64,000 nucleotides of DNA from Ignavibacteria bacterium (GTDB lineage: Bacteria > Bacteroidota > Ignavibacteria > OLB7), in assembly GCA_020635205.1 (NCBI GenBank), contig JACKAE010000003.1, positions 744,001 to 808,000 of the forward strand, read 5' to 3'. A program made the position numbers and the translations under genes. The notes under the pieces were generated by a model. The model was not told where the DNA came from. It made no database searches and saw nothing but the letters and a program-made list of their open reading frames with translations. Below are positions 1 through 7,903 of this stretch, piece after piece. Positions within the stretch are counted from its first letter, which is position 1, and every line of letters starts with the position of its first letter.

Positions 1-1063
1 CAATAATCATTGTGCGCTCTATTTCTTCGAGATTCAGTGTATCGAGACGATCAATTAGGTTGTTAGCTTCCTTCTCTGAGGGGGGAAGCGCAAACTGTTC
101 GGGATTAGGAGCAATTCCTTCTCTTCCACCATAGCTCCCCTGCACAACTTCTTTTAGGGCGACAACTTCGTTGCGCAGATCGATCAATGCGCGGTAAATC
201 AACTCCCGCTCGGCTTGCTCCGGTGTTTTGCCCGGTAAGTGCACAACCCCGTATGGATTCATCCGAGGTCGCATTCGCGACGTATCAAGGTGCTCGAAAA
301 CTGTGTCGGCAGTGATCTTCTCAGCCTGTTCAAGCGTAATAATCAACTCAGTAAAATTCTTCAGCTCTCGAATGTTTCCGGGCCAAGGATACTCGAGCAG
401 CACTTCCATTGCATCAGGCGCAATTCCCCCAAATGGAATGCCAAGCCGCGCGGAGGCATGGTAGGCAAAGTAGGCGAAGAGCAACTGAATATCTTCGCGG
501 CGCTCGCGGAGGGGGGGAATAAATATCTTTGCGGAGTTCAGCCGGTAGTAGAGATCGTGGCGGAACTCCCCGCGTGAGACTGCCTCCTCCAGATCACGGT
601 TCGTAGCTGCCACTACCCGCACGTCGGTTGTCTGTTCCTCGGTGCTTCCAACCCGGGTAAACGTGCCAGACTCCAGCACACGAAGTAATTTCACCTGCGT
701 CGCGGGAGTCAGTTCTCCGATCTCATCGAGAAAAATCGTTCCTTTGTCGGCTACCTCGAAAATTCCCTTTCGCGACTCTACTGCTCCGGTAAAGGCTCCC
801 TTCTCGTGTCCGAATAACTCTGATTCGAGAAGTGTCTCCGGTATAGCTCCACAATTGATGGAGAGCATCTTTTTCTCTGCACGGCTACTAAGTCGGTGAA
901 GTGCCTGAGCAAACACTTCCTTCCCAACGCCACTCTCACCAATCAGAAGAACAGTTAAATCAGTGGGAGCCACGCGCCGCAGTGTCTCCACCGCCTCGCG
1001 AACCGCAGTGGAGCGTCCGATAATACCAAGTTCTTCCTGGGAAATATCTGTTGCGATACTCAT
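1..1063 (-). CDS. sigma-54-dependent transcriptional activator, partial (3' end off left edge)
   Basis: The minus-strand frame starting with ATG at 1063 reads MSIATDISQEELGIIGRS and stays open to base 1. It is an AAA+ enhancer-binding activator of sigma-54 RNA polymerase. Visible motifs in order are Walker A (GESGVGKE), the sigma-54-contacting GAFTGA loop (HEKGAFTGA), Walker B (FLDEIGEL), the sensor region (RVVAATNRDL) and the RPLR-like FIPPLRERREDI. The last residues, LEEIERTMII, look like the start of a Fis-type helix-turn-helix. The AAA+ domain begins within about 15 residues of the start, so there is no receiver, GAF or PAS domain; such proteins (PspF type) are usually controlled by a partner protein. 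The target promoters cannot be seen. Confidence 0.93.
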   Translation of the reverse strand, partial: MSIATDISQEELGIIGRSTAVREAVETLRRVAPTDLTVLLIGESGVGKEVFAQALHRLSSRAEKKMLSINCGAIPETLLESELFGHEKGAFTGAVESRKGIFEVADKGTIFLDEIGELTPATQVKLLRVLESGTFTRVGSTEEQTTDVRVVAATNRDLEEAVSRGEFRHDLYYRLNSAKIFIPPLRERREDIQLLFAYFAYHASARLGIPFGGIAPDAMEVLLEYPWPGNIRELKNFTELIITLEQAEKITADTVFEHLDTSRMRPRMNPYGVVHLPGKTPEQAERELIYRALIDLRNEVVALKEVVQGSYGGREGIAPNPEQFALPPSEKEANNLIDRLDTLNLEEIERTMII

Positions 1064-1168
1064 AGCTATGTTTTACAGACTCACAGCAGAATCAACCATG
1101 AGCCTTCGGCTTGCGAAGCTCTACTCAATCACTCTTATACTCATACACTCACGAACTCTCTCACTCTT

Positions 1169-1252
1169 ATCTCTACTATTCTGGCTCCGGGGGCTTGCGC
1201 CGCCCGGCCACGCTTCAGTCCTCCCTTCGGGAGATGCCTACACTTATCTGCA
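1169..1252. repeat. 84-bp perfect direct repeat, copy 1 (two-hairpin family)
   Basis: This copy is identical over 84 bases to 1312-1395. It contains a GC-rich inverted repeat around CCGGGGGCTTGCGCCGCCCGG-like sequence, the linker CCACGCTTCAGTC, and a second hairpin CTCCCTTCGGGAG. The same plan recurs at 10.2, 10.3 and 58 kb. Confidence 0.9.
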
Positions 1253-1311
1253 ATGACTTTCTCATACACTCTCAACTCTCTGACTCATACACTCTTAATT
1301 CTCTCACTCAC

Positions 1312-1395
1312 ATCTCTACTATTCTGGCTCCGGGGGCTTGCGCCGCCCGGCCACGCTTCAGTCCTCCCTTCGGGAGATGCCTACACTTATCTGCA
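1312..1395. repeat. 84-bp perfect direct repeat, copy 2 (two-hairpin family)
   Basis: Second identical copy of the unit at 1169-1252, 143 bases further on and in the same orientation. The absence of any difference between the copies suggests a recent duplication or ongoing conversion. Confidence 0.9.
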
Positions 1396-1461
1396 TTGCC
1401 GTTCTCTTACACTCCAACTCTATGAACTCTACACACTCTCAACTCTACGAACTCATTCCAC

Positions 1462-1869
1462 TTACACTTCCCGATATTCCGCAACCCACTCTTTGATATA
1501 GTCGGAAATAGCTGTAGTTGGAGCACCGGGAGTGAAAAGTTTGCCTACTCCTACTTCAGCTAATGCCGCAATGTCTTGGTCAGACATGATTCCTCCCCCT
1601 GTCAACAGCACATCGTTAAGTCCCTTTTCGTTCATCAACTGACGAACCTTTGGGAAGATTGTCATGTGAGCACCGGATAAGAGGCTGATGCCAATCACAT
1701 CCACGTCTTCTTGGAGTGCTGCCTCCACAATCATCTCTGGCGTCTGCCGCAGACCGGTGTAGATAACCTCCATCCCCGCATCGCGGAGTGCGGCGGCAAT
1801 CACTTTTGCTCCGCGGTCGTGTCCGTCAAGACCAGCTTTTGCGATCAATACTCGGATTTTTCGATCCAT
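1462..1869 (-). CDS. stand-alone cobalamin (B12)-binding domain protein, methylmalonyl-CoA mutase C-terminal type
   Basis: A 135-residue protein consisting only of the B12-binding Rossmann domain found at the C-terminus of methylmalonyl-CoA mutase large subunits. The signature Asp-x-His-x-x-Gly is present as DGHDRG (His supplies the lower cobalt ligand in this family), followed by SLLSGAH and GGG near the end. In many bacteria and archaea this domain is encoded apart from the catalytic subunit and the two assemble into the mutase that interconverts methylmalonyl- and succinyl-CoA. No catalytic subunit or MeaB-like GTPase gene lies nearby, so its partner must be elsewhere; a B12-dependent sensor role is a less likely alternative. 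It is divergent from recJ, with about 245 bases between them. Confidence 0.9.
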   Translation of the reverse strand: MDRKIRVLIAKAGLDGHDRGAKVIAAALRDAGMEVIYTGLRQTPEMIVEAALQEDVDVIGISLLSGAHMTIFPKVRQLMNEKGLNDVLLTGGGIMSDQDIAALAEVGVGKLFTPGAPTTAISDYIKEWVAEYREV

Positions 1870-2114
1870 AGTCCTTACCTCTTATTGAATTCTTGAACTG
1901 GGGAAATTACAAAGAAACGGGAATGTGGATCGATAACAGTCAGCATCTGAGAGGAAAGAAGGGGAAGAAACTACAGAAGATCGTAGGCATAGGCTGGTGG
2001 GATTCACTGATCCTACCCGATTCACGCATTCACACCCGCTGTGTATTGTTTTGTGGCCTCCGGTAACGTATTTTAGCTTCGGTTTACGAATATTATTATT
2101 ACTGGAACAATCAA

Positions 2115-4007
2115 TTGAAATATCGCTGGATTCTATCAACAGTACCAGATGAGAATGTCGTAGAGAACTTAGCCAGAACGATCAACGTCCCGGAAACGAT
2201 TGCAAAAATACTCGTGGGAAGAGGTATAGAAACCTTTGAATCCGCACGAGAATTTTTCAGGCCAAATCTGGCCGATTTGCACGATCCATTTTTGATGGAT
2301 GGCATGGACAAGGCTGTCGAACGGTCAATGCGTGCCTTAGATGCAGGTGAGTCAATCGCTATTTATGGCGACTATGACGTAGACGGAACAAATTCGGCAG
2401 CGATGCTCTATCTCTTCTTCAAGGAGTTGGGAGCAACTGTCGATTATTACATTCCCGATCGCTTCACTGAGGGCTACGGCGTTTCACGCCTCGGCATTGA
2501 CCGCCTTGCCGAAGCAGGACACAAGCTCATCATTACCATCGACTGCGGCATCACCGCCGTCGAACAGGTTCGGTATGCCTCCGAAAAGGGGATCGATGTC
2601 ATTATCTGCGACCACCACGAAGCTGGGGCTGAAATCCCTCCTGCCGTGGCTGTCCTCGACCCAATCAAACCAGGCTGCGACTATCCTTTCAAGTTTCTCT
2701 CAGGATGTGGTGTCGGATTCAAGTTGATTCAGGGCATTGCCCAGACTCTTGGAAAACCGGACATCATCTGGTCCTACCTTGATTTTGTCGCTATTGCCGC
2801 GGCTGCCGACATAGTCCCTTTAACAGGGGAAAACCGACTATTAGTAACGCACGGACTCCGAAAACTGAACGATTCGCCTCGGGCTGGAATTCGGGGGCTG
2901 TTAGAGTGTGCGGGCATGAACTCGCGAACACTGAACACCTCGCAGATCGTTTTCGGCATTGCACCACGCATCAACGCCGCTGGGCGGATGGGGGTAGCAA
3001 ACCGAGCGGTGAGAATGCTGATCGAGGATGACGAGATTCAAGCTTTCCGTCAGGCACAAGAACTGGAAACGGCAAATCGAGAGCGGAGGTCGATCGACGA
3101 AGAGACCTTTGCCGAAGCTGATGCGATTGCCCGAGAATTACTCAACCAGAAAGATTATCGCCTCCTGGTAATCCACAACCCAGATTGGCATGCTGGTGTT
3201 ATCGGCATCGTTGCCTCTCGACTTGTGGAACGTTTCTACATGCCAACAGTTCTGATGACAACAGTTGACGGCATTGCCAAAGGCTCTGCTCGATCAATTC
3301 CGGGGTTTGATATTTACAACGCCTTGAAGCAGTGCGAAGAACATATCGAGCAGTTTGGTGGGCACAAGTATGCTGCCGGACTTTCGGTGCGGGAAGAGAA
3401 TATCCCAGCACTGCGAACGGCTTTGAACGACTATGCTGGGGGAGCGATCAACGAAAACATGTTGACGCCAGAACTCTACATCGACGCTGAAATGACGTTG
3501 GAGGAGATCACACCTCGGTTTTTCAAGCTCGTAAAGCAGTTCGCTCCTTTCGGACCAGGCAACACCCGTCCAGTCTTCATGACCCGAAACGCTGAGATTA
3601 TCGGTTATCCACGGATCGTTGGTCGGGATCACCTGAAGTTCCGTGTGCGGCTCAACGAGATTGATGCCAGCTATATCGAAGCAATTGGCTTCGGTATGGG
3701 GAACAGGATTGGGGAGCTAAAGGCTGGCAAGAAGTTTCACTTGGCGTTTAACATCGACGAGAACGAGTATCGGGGAACCGTAACCAAGCAACTTCGGATT
3801 CACGATTTTCGCACCTCGGACGAAGAGGTCGAGATATTTACGATCCACTTCAGTTCTACGGGAGAAGAATCCCGCCGAGAACTGAAAGAGGCCGTGGGAA
3901 CAAATGGGGATACCTCTGGCAAGGATGCTTCCAAAACGATTCTACCGGAAGAAGATGATACGACAGCAGACGACACATTTTTCACACACACGATAGAGAC
4001 AGAATAG
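2115..4007 (+). CDS. recJ: single-stranded-DNA-specific exonuclease RecJ
   Basis: A 630-residue 5'-3' exonuclease of the DHH superfamily, used in recombination repair and mismatch repair. Motif I is DYDVDGT at about residues 86-92, the DHH motif is CDHHEAG with D166-H167-H168, and the DHHA1 part carries GGHKYAAGL near residue 415. The C-terminal OB region is followed by an acidic tail of some 40 residues. The start is TTG: the translation from there, MKYRWILSTVPDENVV, matches the usual RecJ beginning, and the next ATG would cut into it. No clear Shine-Dalgarno site is seen. yebC starts four bases after the stop, so the two are probably co-transcribed. Confidence 0.95.
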   Translation: MKYRWILSTVPDENVVENLARTINVPETIAKILVGRGIETFESAREFFRPNLADLHDPFLMDGMDKAVERSMRALDAGESIAIYGDYDVDGTNSAAMLYLFFKELGATVDYYIPDRFTEGYGVSRLGIDRLAEAGHKLIITIDCGITAVEQVRYASEKGIDVIICDHHEAGAEIPPAVAVLDPIKPGCDYPFKFLSGCGVGFKLIQGIAQTLGKPDIIWSYLDFVAIAAAADIVPLTGENRLLVTHGLRKLNDSPRAGIRGLLECAGMNSRTLNTSQIVFGIAPRINAAGRMGVANRAVRMLIEDDEIQAFRQAQELETANRERRSIDEETFAEADAIARELLNQKDYRLLVIHNPDWHAGVIGIVASRLVERFYMPTVLMTTVDGIAKGSARSIPGFDIYNALKQCEEHIEQFGGHKYAAGLSVREENIPALRTALNDYAGGAINENMLTPELYIDAEMTLEEITPRFFKLVKQFAPFGPGNTRPVFMTRNAEIIGYPRIVGRDHLKFRVRLNEIDASYIEAIGFGMGNRIGELKAGKKFHLAFNIDENEYRGTVTKQLRIHDFRTSDEEVEIFTIHFSSTGEESRRELKEAVGTNGDTSGKDASKTILPEEDDTTADDTFFTHTIETE

Positions 4008-4011
4008 TTCG

Positions 4012-4758
4012 ATGGCAGGACATAGTAAGTGGGCGAATATTAAGCATCGCAAGGCAGCAAGTGATGCCAAACGGGGGAAAATCTTCACCCGCATTGCGAA
4101 AGAATTAACAATTGCGGCAAGAGATGGAGGGGGCGATCCAGACTCCAACCCCCGACTCCGCTTAGCCATGCAACAAGCCCGAGCGGCAAACATGCCGAAT
4201 GATAATATCGACCGGGCTGTGAAGCGAGGAACCGGTGAGCTTGAAGGGCAAACACTGGAACAGATTATGCTGGAAGGATATGGCCCTGGAGGAATTGGTA
4301 TTCTCATTGAGTGCGTTACCGACAATCGGAACAGAACTGTAGCTGACGTTCGCCACGCCCTCTCCCGCAACGGTGGTTCGATGGCCGACGCTGGGTCAGT
4401 TGCTTGGAACTTCTCCCGCAAATCTGTAATTGCAGTTGAGAAGGAGGGAAAAGATGAAGAAGAGATTCTGCTCGCAGTGATCGACGCAGGAGCTGAAGAT
4501 GTAAAGGAAGAGGAGGAGACGTTCGACATCTATGCAGAACCGGAGAACTTCGACAGTGTGCGAGAGGCAGTTGAGAGTGCCGGATATGAAATCAAAGAGG
4601 CAAAGCTCGCCTTCGTTCCCAACCAATGGGTTGAACTGAGTGGTGGAGAAGTTGCTACTGCCCTGAAGCTCCTCGACGCCCTCGACGATCAAGATGATGT
4701 GCAGAATGTCTTCTCCAACGTCGAGATCAGCGAAGACGAGATGGCAAAGCTGTCGTAA
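4012..4758 (+). CDS. yebC: YebC/PmpR family regulator (TACO1 homologue)
   Basis: A 248-residue protein that opens with the family hallmark MAGHSKWANIKHRKAASD and contains GGDPDSNPRLR and NMPNDNIDRAVKRG. YebC-type proteins bind near the ribosome and help translation of proline-rich stretches in some bacteria, and have also been described as DNA-binding regulators (PmpR). The length is typical. It follows recJ after a four-base gap. It converges with the LysR-type gene, the two stops lying about 15 bases apart, and the sequence between them gives a short stem (GCCGGGAG region) that may end both transcripts. Confidence 0.95.
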   Translation: MAGHSKWANIKHRKAASDAKRGKIFTRIAKELTIAARDGGGDPDSNPRLRLAMQQARAANMPNDNIDRAVKRGTGELEGQTLEQIMLEGYGPGGIGILIECVTDNRNRTVADVRHALSRNGGSMADAGSVAWNFSRKSVIAVEKEGKDEEEILLAVIDAGAEDVKEEEETFDIYAEPENFDSVREAVESAGYEIKEAKLAFVPNQWVELSGGEVATALKLLDALDDQDDVQNVFSNVEISEDEMAKLS

Positions 4759-4773
4759 GACTGAATCTCCCGG

Positions 4774-5709
4774 CTATACTGGTTTCTCCAGTAGGCCGGG
4801 AGGAATTCTACTTAAAAGTGTTGCCTCGAACTCATCGGTGATGTGCCCCTTTGTGTGGGAGCTGGTGCAAATTAATCCAATTGTTCGGTGGGGAATCGGC
4901 GCGGCAAACTCCCGCAGCATGTCGGCAGTACCACTCCCTTGAATCTCATCAGCCAAGAATTTTGGCAGCAGAGCAATTCCCAATCCCTCTTCGGCAAGTC
5001 GCCGTAATGAGTCGAATGATCCCCCCTCCCAACGAAACGACTCCCGTTCTTCAGGTAGACCATTCTCGTTTCTCACAAGCTCTGCAATTACTCCACGCAG
5101 CGGATCGCCTTTTGCCGGAAGGAGCAGATCAGAACGGTACAGATTTCCCGACTCGATCCTCCGGTAGTCGTAAAGCCGATGGCGTCGAGGAACGTAAGCA
5201 ATCAGTGGTTCGTGGTAGAGAGTCCGCTCAACAAATGTCTCTACTCCCAGTGGAAGGGGAACAATTGCCCCATCCAACCGATCCCGCTTCAACCCCTCAA
5301 CAATTTCTTCTATCGAGAACTCGCGCACGGTTATCATCACCTCAGGATGGCGACCGGTAAACTCCCGCACAGCTCCGGGAAGAATCCAAGAGGCAATTGA
5401 GGGAAGAACCCCCAATCGATATTCACCTTTCATCTCCCCTTGCGCAAGGTCTATCAACTCCTGCACTCGCCCTGCCTCGCGCAGAACAAGCCGGGCCTGC
5501 GCAATTACTCGCCGTCCAATTTCTGTCGGCTGCACCGGTTGGCGACTGCGGTCGAAGAGTGCCACACCAAGTGTGTTCTCTAATTTTCTGATCTGCATAC
5601 TGAGTGCCGGCTGCGAGACCTTGCACTCCTCGGCAGCGTCGACAAAACTTCCTCGTCCATCGACAGCCACTGCGTATATCAACTGTTGCAACGTAATGTT
5701 GGCATTCAT
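4774..5709 (-). CDS. LysR family regulator, OxyR-like but without the redox cysteines
   Basis: The N-terminus is a LysR winged helix-turn-helix (ITLQQLIYAVAVDGRGSF, then SQPALSMQIRKLENTLGV), followed by a type 2 periplasmic-binding-like effector domain. I place the start at the ATG at 5709 because GAGGGG lies seven bases upstream; the frame extends upstream to 5757 without a ribosome site. The effector domain most resembles OxyR (DLLLPAKGDPLRGVIAE, GLGIALLPKFLAD), but where E. coli OxyR has the two cysteines of its peroxide switch (C199 and C208) this protein has GDPLRGVIAELV, with no cysteine. A peroxide response by disulfide is therefore unlikely. It is divergent from speA with about 108 bases between the starts, so speA is a possible target. 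Confidence 0.85.
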   Translation of the reverse strand: MNANITLQQLIYAVAVDGRGSFVDAAEECKVSQPALSMQIRKLENTLGVALFDRSRQPVQPTEIGRRVIAQARLVLREAGRVQELIDLAQGEMKGEYRLGVLPSIASWILPGAVREFTGRHPEVMITVREFSIEEIVEGLKRDRLDGAIVPLPLGVETFVERTLYHEPLIAYVPRRHRLYDYRRIESGNLYRSDLLLPAKGDPLRGVIAELVRNENGLPEERESFRWEGGSFDSLRRLAEEGLGIALLPKFLADEIQGSGTADMLREFAAPIPHRTIGLICTSSHTKGHITDEFEATLLSRIPPGLLEKPV

Positions 5710-5817
5710 ACAATCCCCTCTATTCGGGTTCTGAATAATTTCTGCAATCCCGAACAACCCGTATCTTGCACGCCGCTAAAATAGCGTAGAGAAATCAATT
5801 GAGAATGAATAGCGGAA

Positions 5818-7878
5818 ATGCACGAGAGAACCGAAATTTCAACTCTTGAACCTCCTGCGGAAAACGGTACGGACACTTCGCTACCAACAACCGCCTGGAA
5901 TCGTGAACAAGCAAGCATGGCTTACCACATCGACCGTTGGGGAAGTCCATACTTTTTCATCAACTCTGAGGGGAACGTAGGTGTTCGCCCAATGATCGAC
6001 TCCGATATGGAGATCGACCTGATGAAAATTGTTGAGGAGGCACGAACGAGGAACATTCGTCTTCCTCTCCTGATCCGCTTTCAAGATCTTCTGCGTCGCC
6101 GGGTTGTTGAACTGAACGAAAGTTTTCGGAGTGCTATTCAAGAATTTGGATACCAAAACCGATACCAAGGGGTCTACCCTGTTAAGGTAAACCAGTTGCA
6201 CGAGGTTGTGCTGGAAATTCTGGATGCCGGGGAAGAATATAATTTTGGACTTGAGTGTGGTTCAAAGGCAGAACTGCTGGCAACCCTCCCCCACCTGGAT
6301 CGGGATGATATGCTCCTGATCTGCAATGGCTACAAAGATTCCACGATGCTCTCGCTGATTCTTACCGGACAGCACCTCGGCAAGAACGTGCTGCCGATAC
6401 TGGAGAAGTATCACGAGTTTGAGGAGTTCCTTGCCGCTGCTGAACAACGGAATCTAATACCACGATTCGGCGTTCGCGTTCGCCTCTCCACTGTTGGGAG
6501 TGGGAAGTGGGCTGAGTCTGGCGGAGATGCCTCGAAGTTTGGCGTCTCAATTCCGCAAATCATGCGAGTTGTCGAGCACTTGAAAGAGAAGGAGATGACC
6601 GACTCGTTCGAGCTTGTTCACTTCCACATCGGGTCGCAAATTACCGACATCATCACGCTGAAAGGAGCTGTTCGTGAAGCTGCTCGAGTTTACGCGAAGT
6701 TGATGAAGATGGGCTTGAGCATCAAGTACATCGACGTTGGTGGGGGCTTAGGTGTGAACTACGACTCGGTCGACTTTGGCCTCGACCAGAGCATCAACTA
6801 CACGCTTCAGGAGTATGTGAACGGTGTTGTCTACACAATCAAGGAGATCTGCGACATTGAAGAAGTCCCCCACCCAATAATCGTCTCCGAAAGTGGTCGG
6901 GCACTTACTGCACACCACTCTGTGCTTGTGGTTGGTGTACTCGACGCAACACGCCGTGAGCCTGAGTTGCCGAAGCCAACAATCTCCAACCAGGATGAGC
7001 CTGTCCTCCGTGAACTATCCGATCTATTTGAAACGCTCCAACACATTGTGGCCGACACTGGACGGGGTGAACGCCAACGCTTGGCGCGCTGCTTGGAGAT
7101 CTATCACGATGCAGTTGAGAAACGTGGTGATACCGATCAACTCTTCTCGCTGGGTTACCTCTCCTTAGAAGATAGAGCAAAAGCAGAGTCTCTCTACTGG
7201 GGGTTGATTCAGAAGCTCGACAAAACATTGAAGAGCTTCGACCGCGACTCACTGCCGAGCGACCTCTATCAGATCGAGGAGATGTTAGTTGACCAGTATC
7301 TCTGCGACTTTTCGGTTTTCCAGAGCATGTTAGATCACTGGGCAATCGACCAGATTTTTCCTGTGATGCCAATCCACCGCCTGAACGAAGAGCCAGACAG
7401 ACGAGGCATGATTGTGGACTTAACGTGCGACTCGGATGGAAAGATCGACCGGTTTATTGGGGATGATGGTGAAGAGAACTATCTACGACTCCACGCACTG
7501 AACGATAACCCTTACTACCTTGGCTGCTTCTTGATGGGAGCCTATCAGGATATACTTGGGGATATGCACAACCTCTTCGGGCGCGTTAACGAAATCCACG
7601 TCTACGCCGACGACGACGAACCCGATAACTTCTACATTGAAACAAGCCTTTCAGGTACAAACATTACCGAAGCCCTCTCCCTTGTACAGTATTCTGCGAG
7701 CGATTTACGCAAACGCATGGATGCCGTAATCCGAGAGAAAGTAAAGGGGAAGGGCATTCGCCCGAAACAGGGAGTAGAGTTCTTAGAGCAATACTTAGCT
7801 GCCTTGAAAGAGTACACCTACTATAACTTTGAAGGCGTTGTCGGGGATAAGAAGAGGAAGAAACAAGATCAGGGGTAG
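5818..7878 (+). CDS. speA: biosynthetic arginine decarboxylase
   Basis: A 686-residue PLP enzyme of the alanine-racemase-fold group that converts arginine to agmatine, the first step of polyamine synthesis from arginine. The N-terminal block HIDRWGSPYFFINSEGNV is typical, K123 in QGVYPVKVNQ is the PLP Schiff-base lysine, and SESGRALTAHHSVLV and QSFPDHW-like QSMLDHWAIDQIFPVMPIHR are recognisable. It is slightly longer than the usual 630-660 residues because of about 30 extra N-terminal residues before HIDRWG; M34 (MAYHIDRW) is a possible alternative start. It leads an operon with the DHS-like gene and the glycosyltransferase. Confidence 0.95.
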   Translation: MHERTEISTLEPPAENGTDTSLPTTAWNREQASMAYHIDRWGSPYFFINSEGNVGVRPMIDSDMEIDLMKIVEEARTRNIRLPLLIRFQDLLRRRVVELNESFRSAIQEFGYQNRYQGVYPVKVNQLHEVVLEILDAGEEYNFGLECGSKAELLATLPHLDRDDMLLICNGYKDSTMLSLILTGQHLGKNVLPILEKYHEFEEFLAAAEQRNLIPRFGVRVRLSTVGSGKWAESGGDASKFGVSIPQIMRVVEHLKEKEMTDSFELVHFHIGSQITDIITLKGAVREAARVYAKLMKMGLSIKYIDVGGGLGVNYDSVDFGLDQSINYTLQEYVNGVVYTIKEICDIEEVPHPIIVSESGRALTAHHSVLVVGVLDATRREPELPKPTISNQDEPVLRELSDLFETLQHIVADTGRGERQRLARCLEIYHDAVEKRGDTDQLFSLGYLSLEDRAKAESLYWGLIQKLDKTLKSFDRDSLPSDLYQIEEMLVDQYLCDFSVFQSMLDHWAIDQIFPVMPIHRLNEEPDRRGMIVDLTCDSDGKIDRFIGDDGEENYLRLHALNDNPYYLGCFLMGAYQDILGDMHNLFGRVNEIHVYADDDEPDNFYIETSLSGTNITEALSLVQYSASDLRKRMDAVIREKVKGKGIRPKQGVEFLEQYLAALKEYTYYNFEGVVGDKKRKKQDQG

Positions 7879-7903
7879 AAGGGCTACCGCAGAAGCAATC
7901 AGA

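Larger units (their letters stand above)
1064..1461. other. gene-free spacer rich in ACTC words
   Basis: This 398-base stretch lies upstream of the sigma-54 activator and downstream of the B12-binding gene. It is dominated by irregular repeats of words such as ACTC, CATACACTC and CAACTCTACGAACTC and holds the two 84-base direct repeats listed separately. Similar text flanks the repeats at 10.2-10.4 kb and appears as its complement at 34.74-34.79 kb. No coding frame in it looks real. Confidence 0.7.

Noticed and set aside
1110..1501. Short plus-strand frames in the ACTC spacer.
   Set aside because: They are translations of the repetitive text and of the 84-base repeats, with no ribosome sites.
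1870..2114. A cobalamin riboswitch ahead of the B12-binding gene.
   Set aside because: A hairpin (GGTGGGAT/ATCCTACC at 1992-2013) exists, but the conserved B12 box and overall junction are not seen, and B12-binding enzyme subunits are rarely so controlled.
3942..4529. Minus-strand frame of 195 codons opposite recJ and yebC.
   Set aside because: Serine-rich shadow of two well-identified genes.
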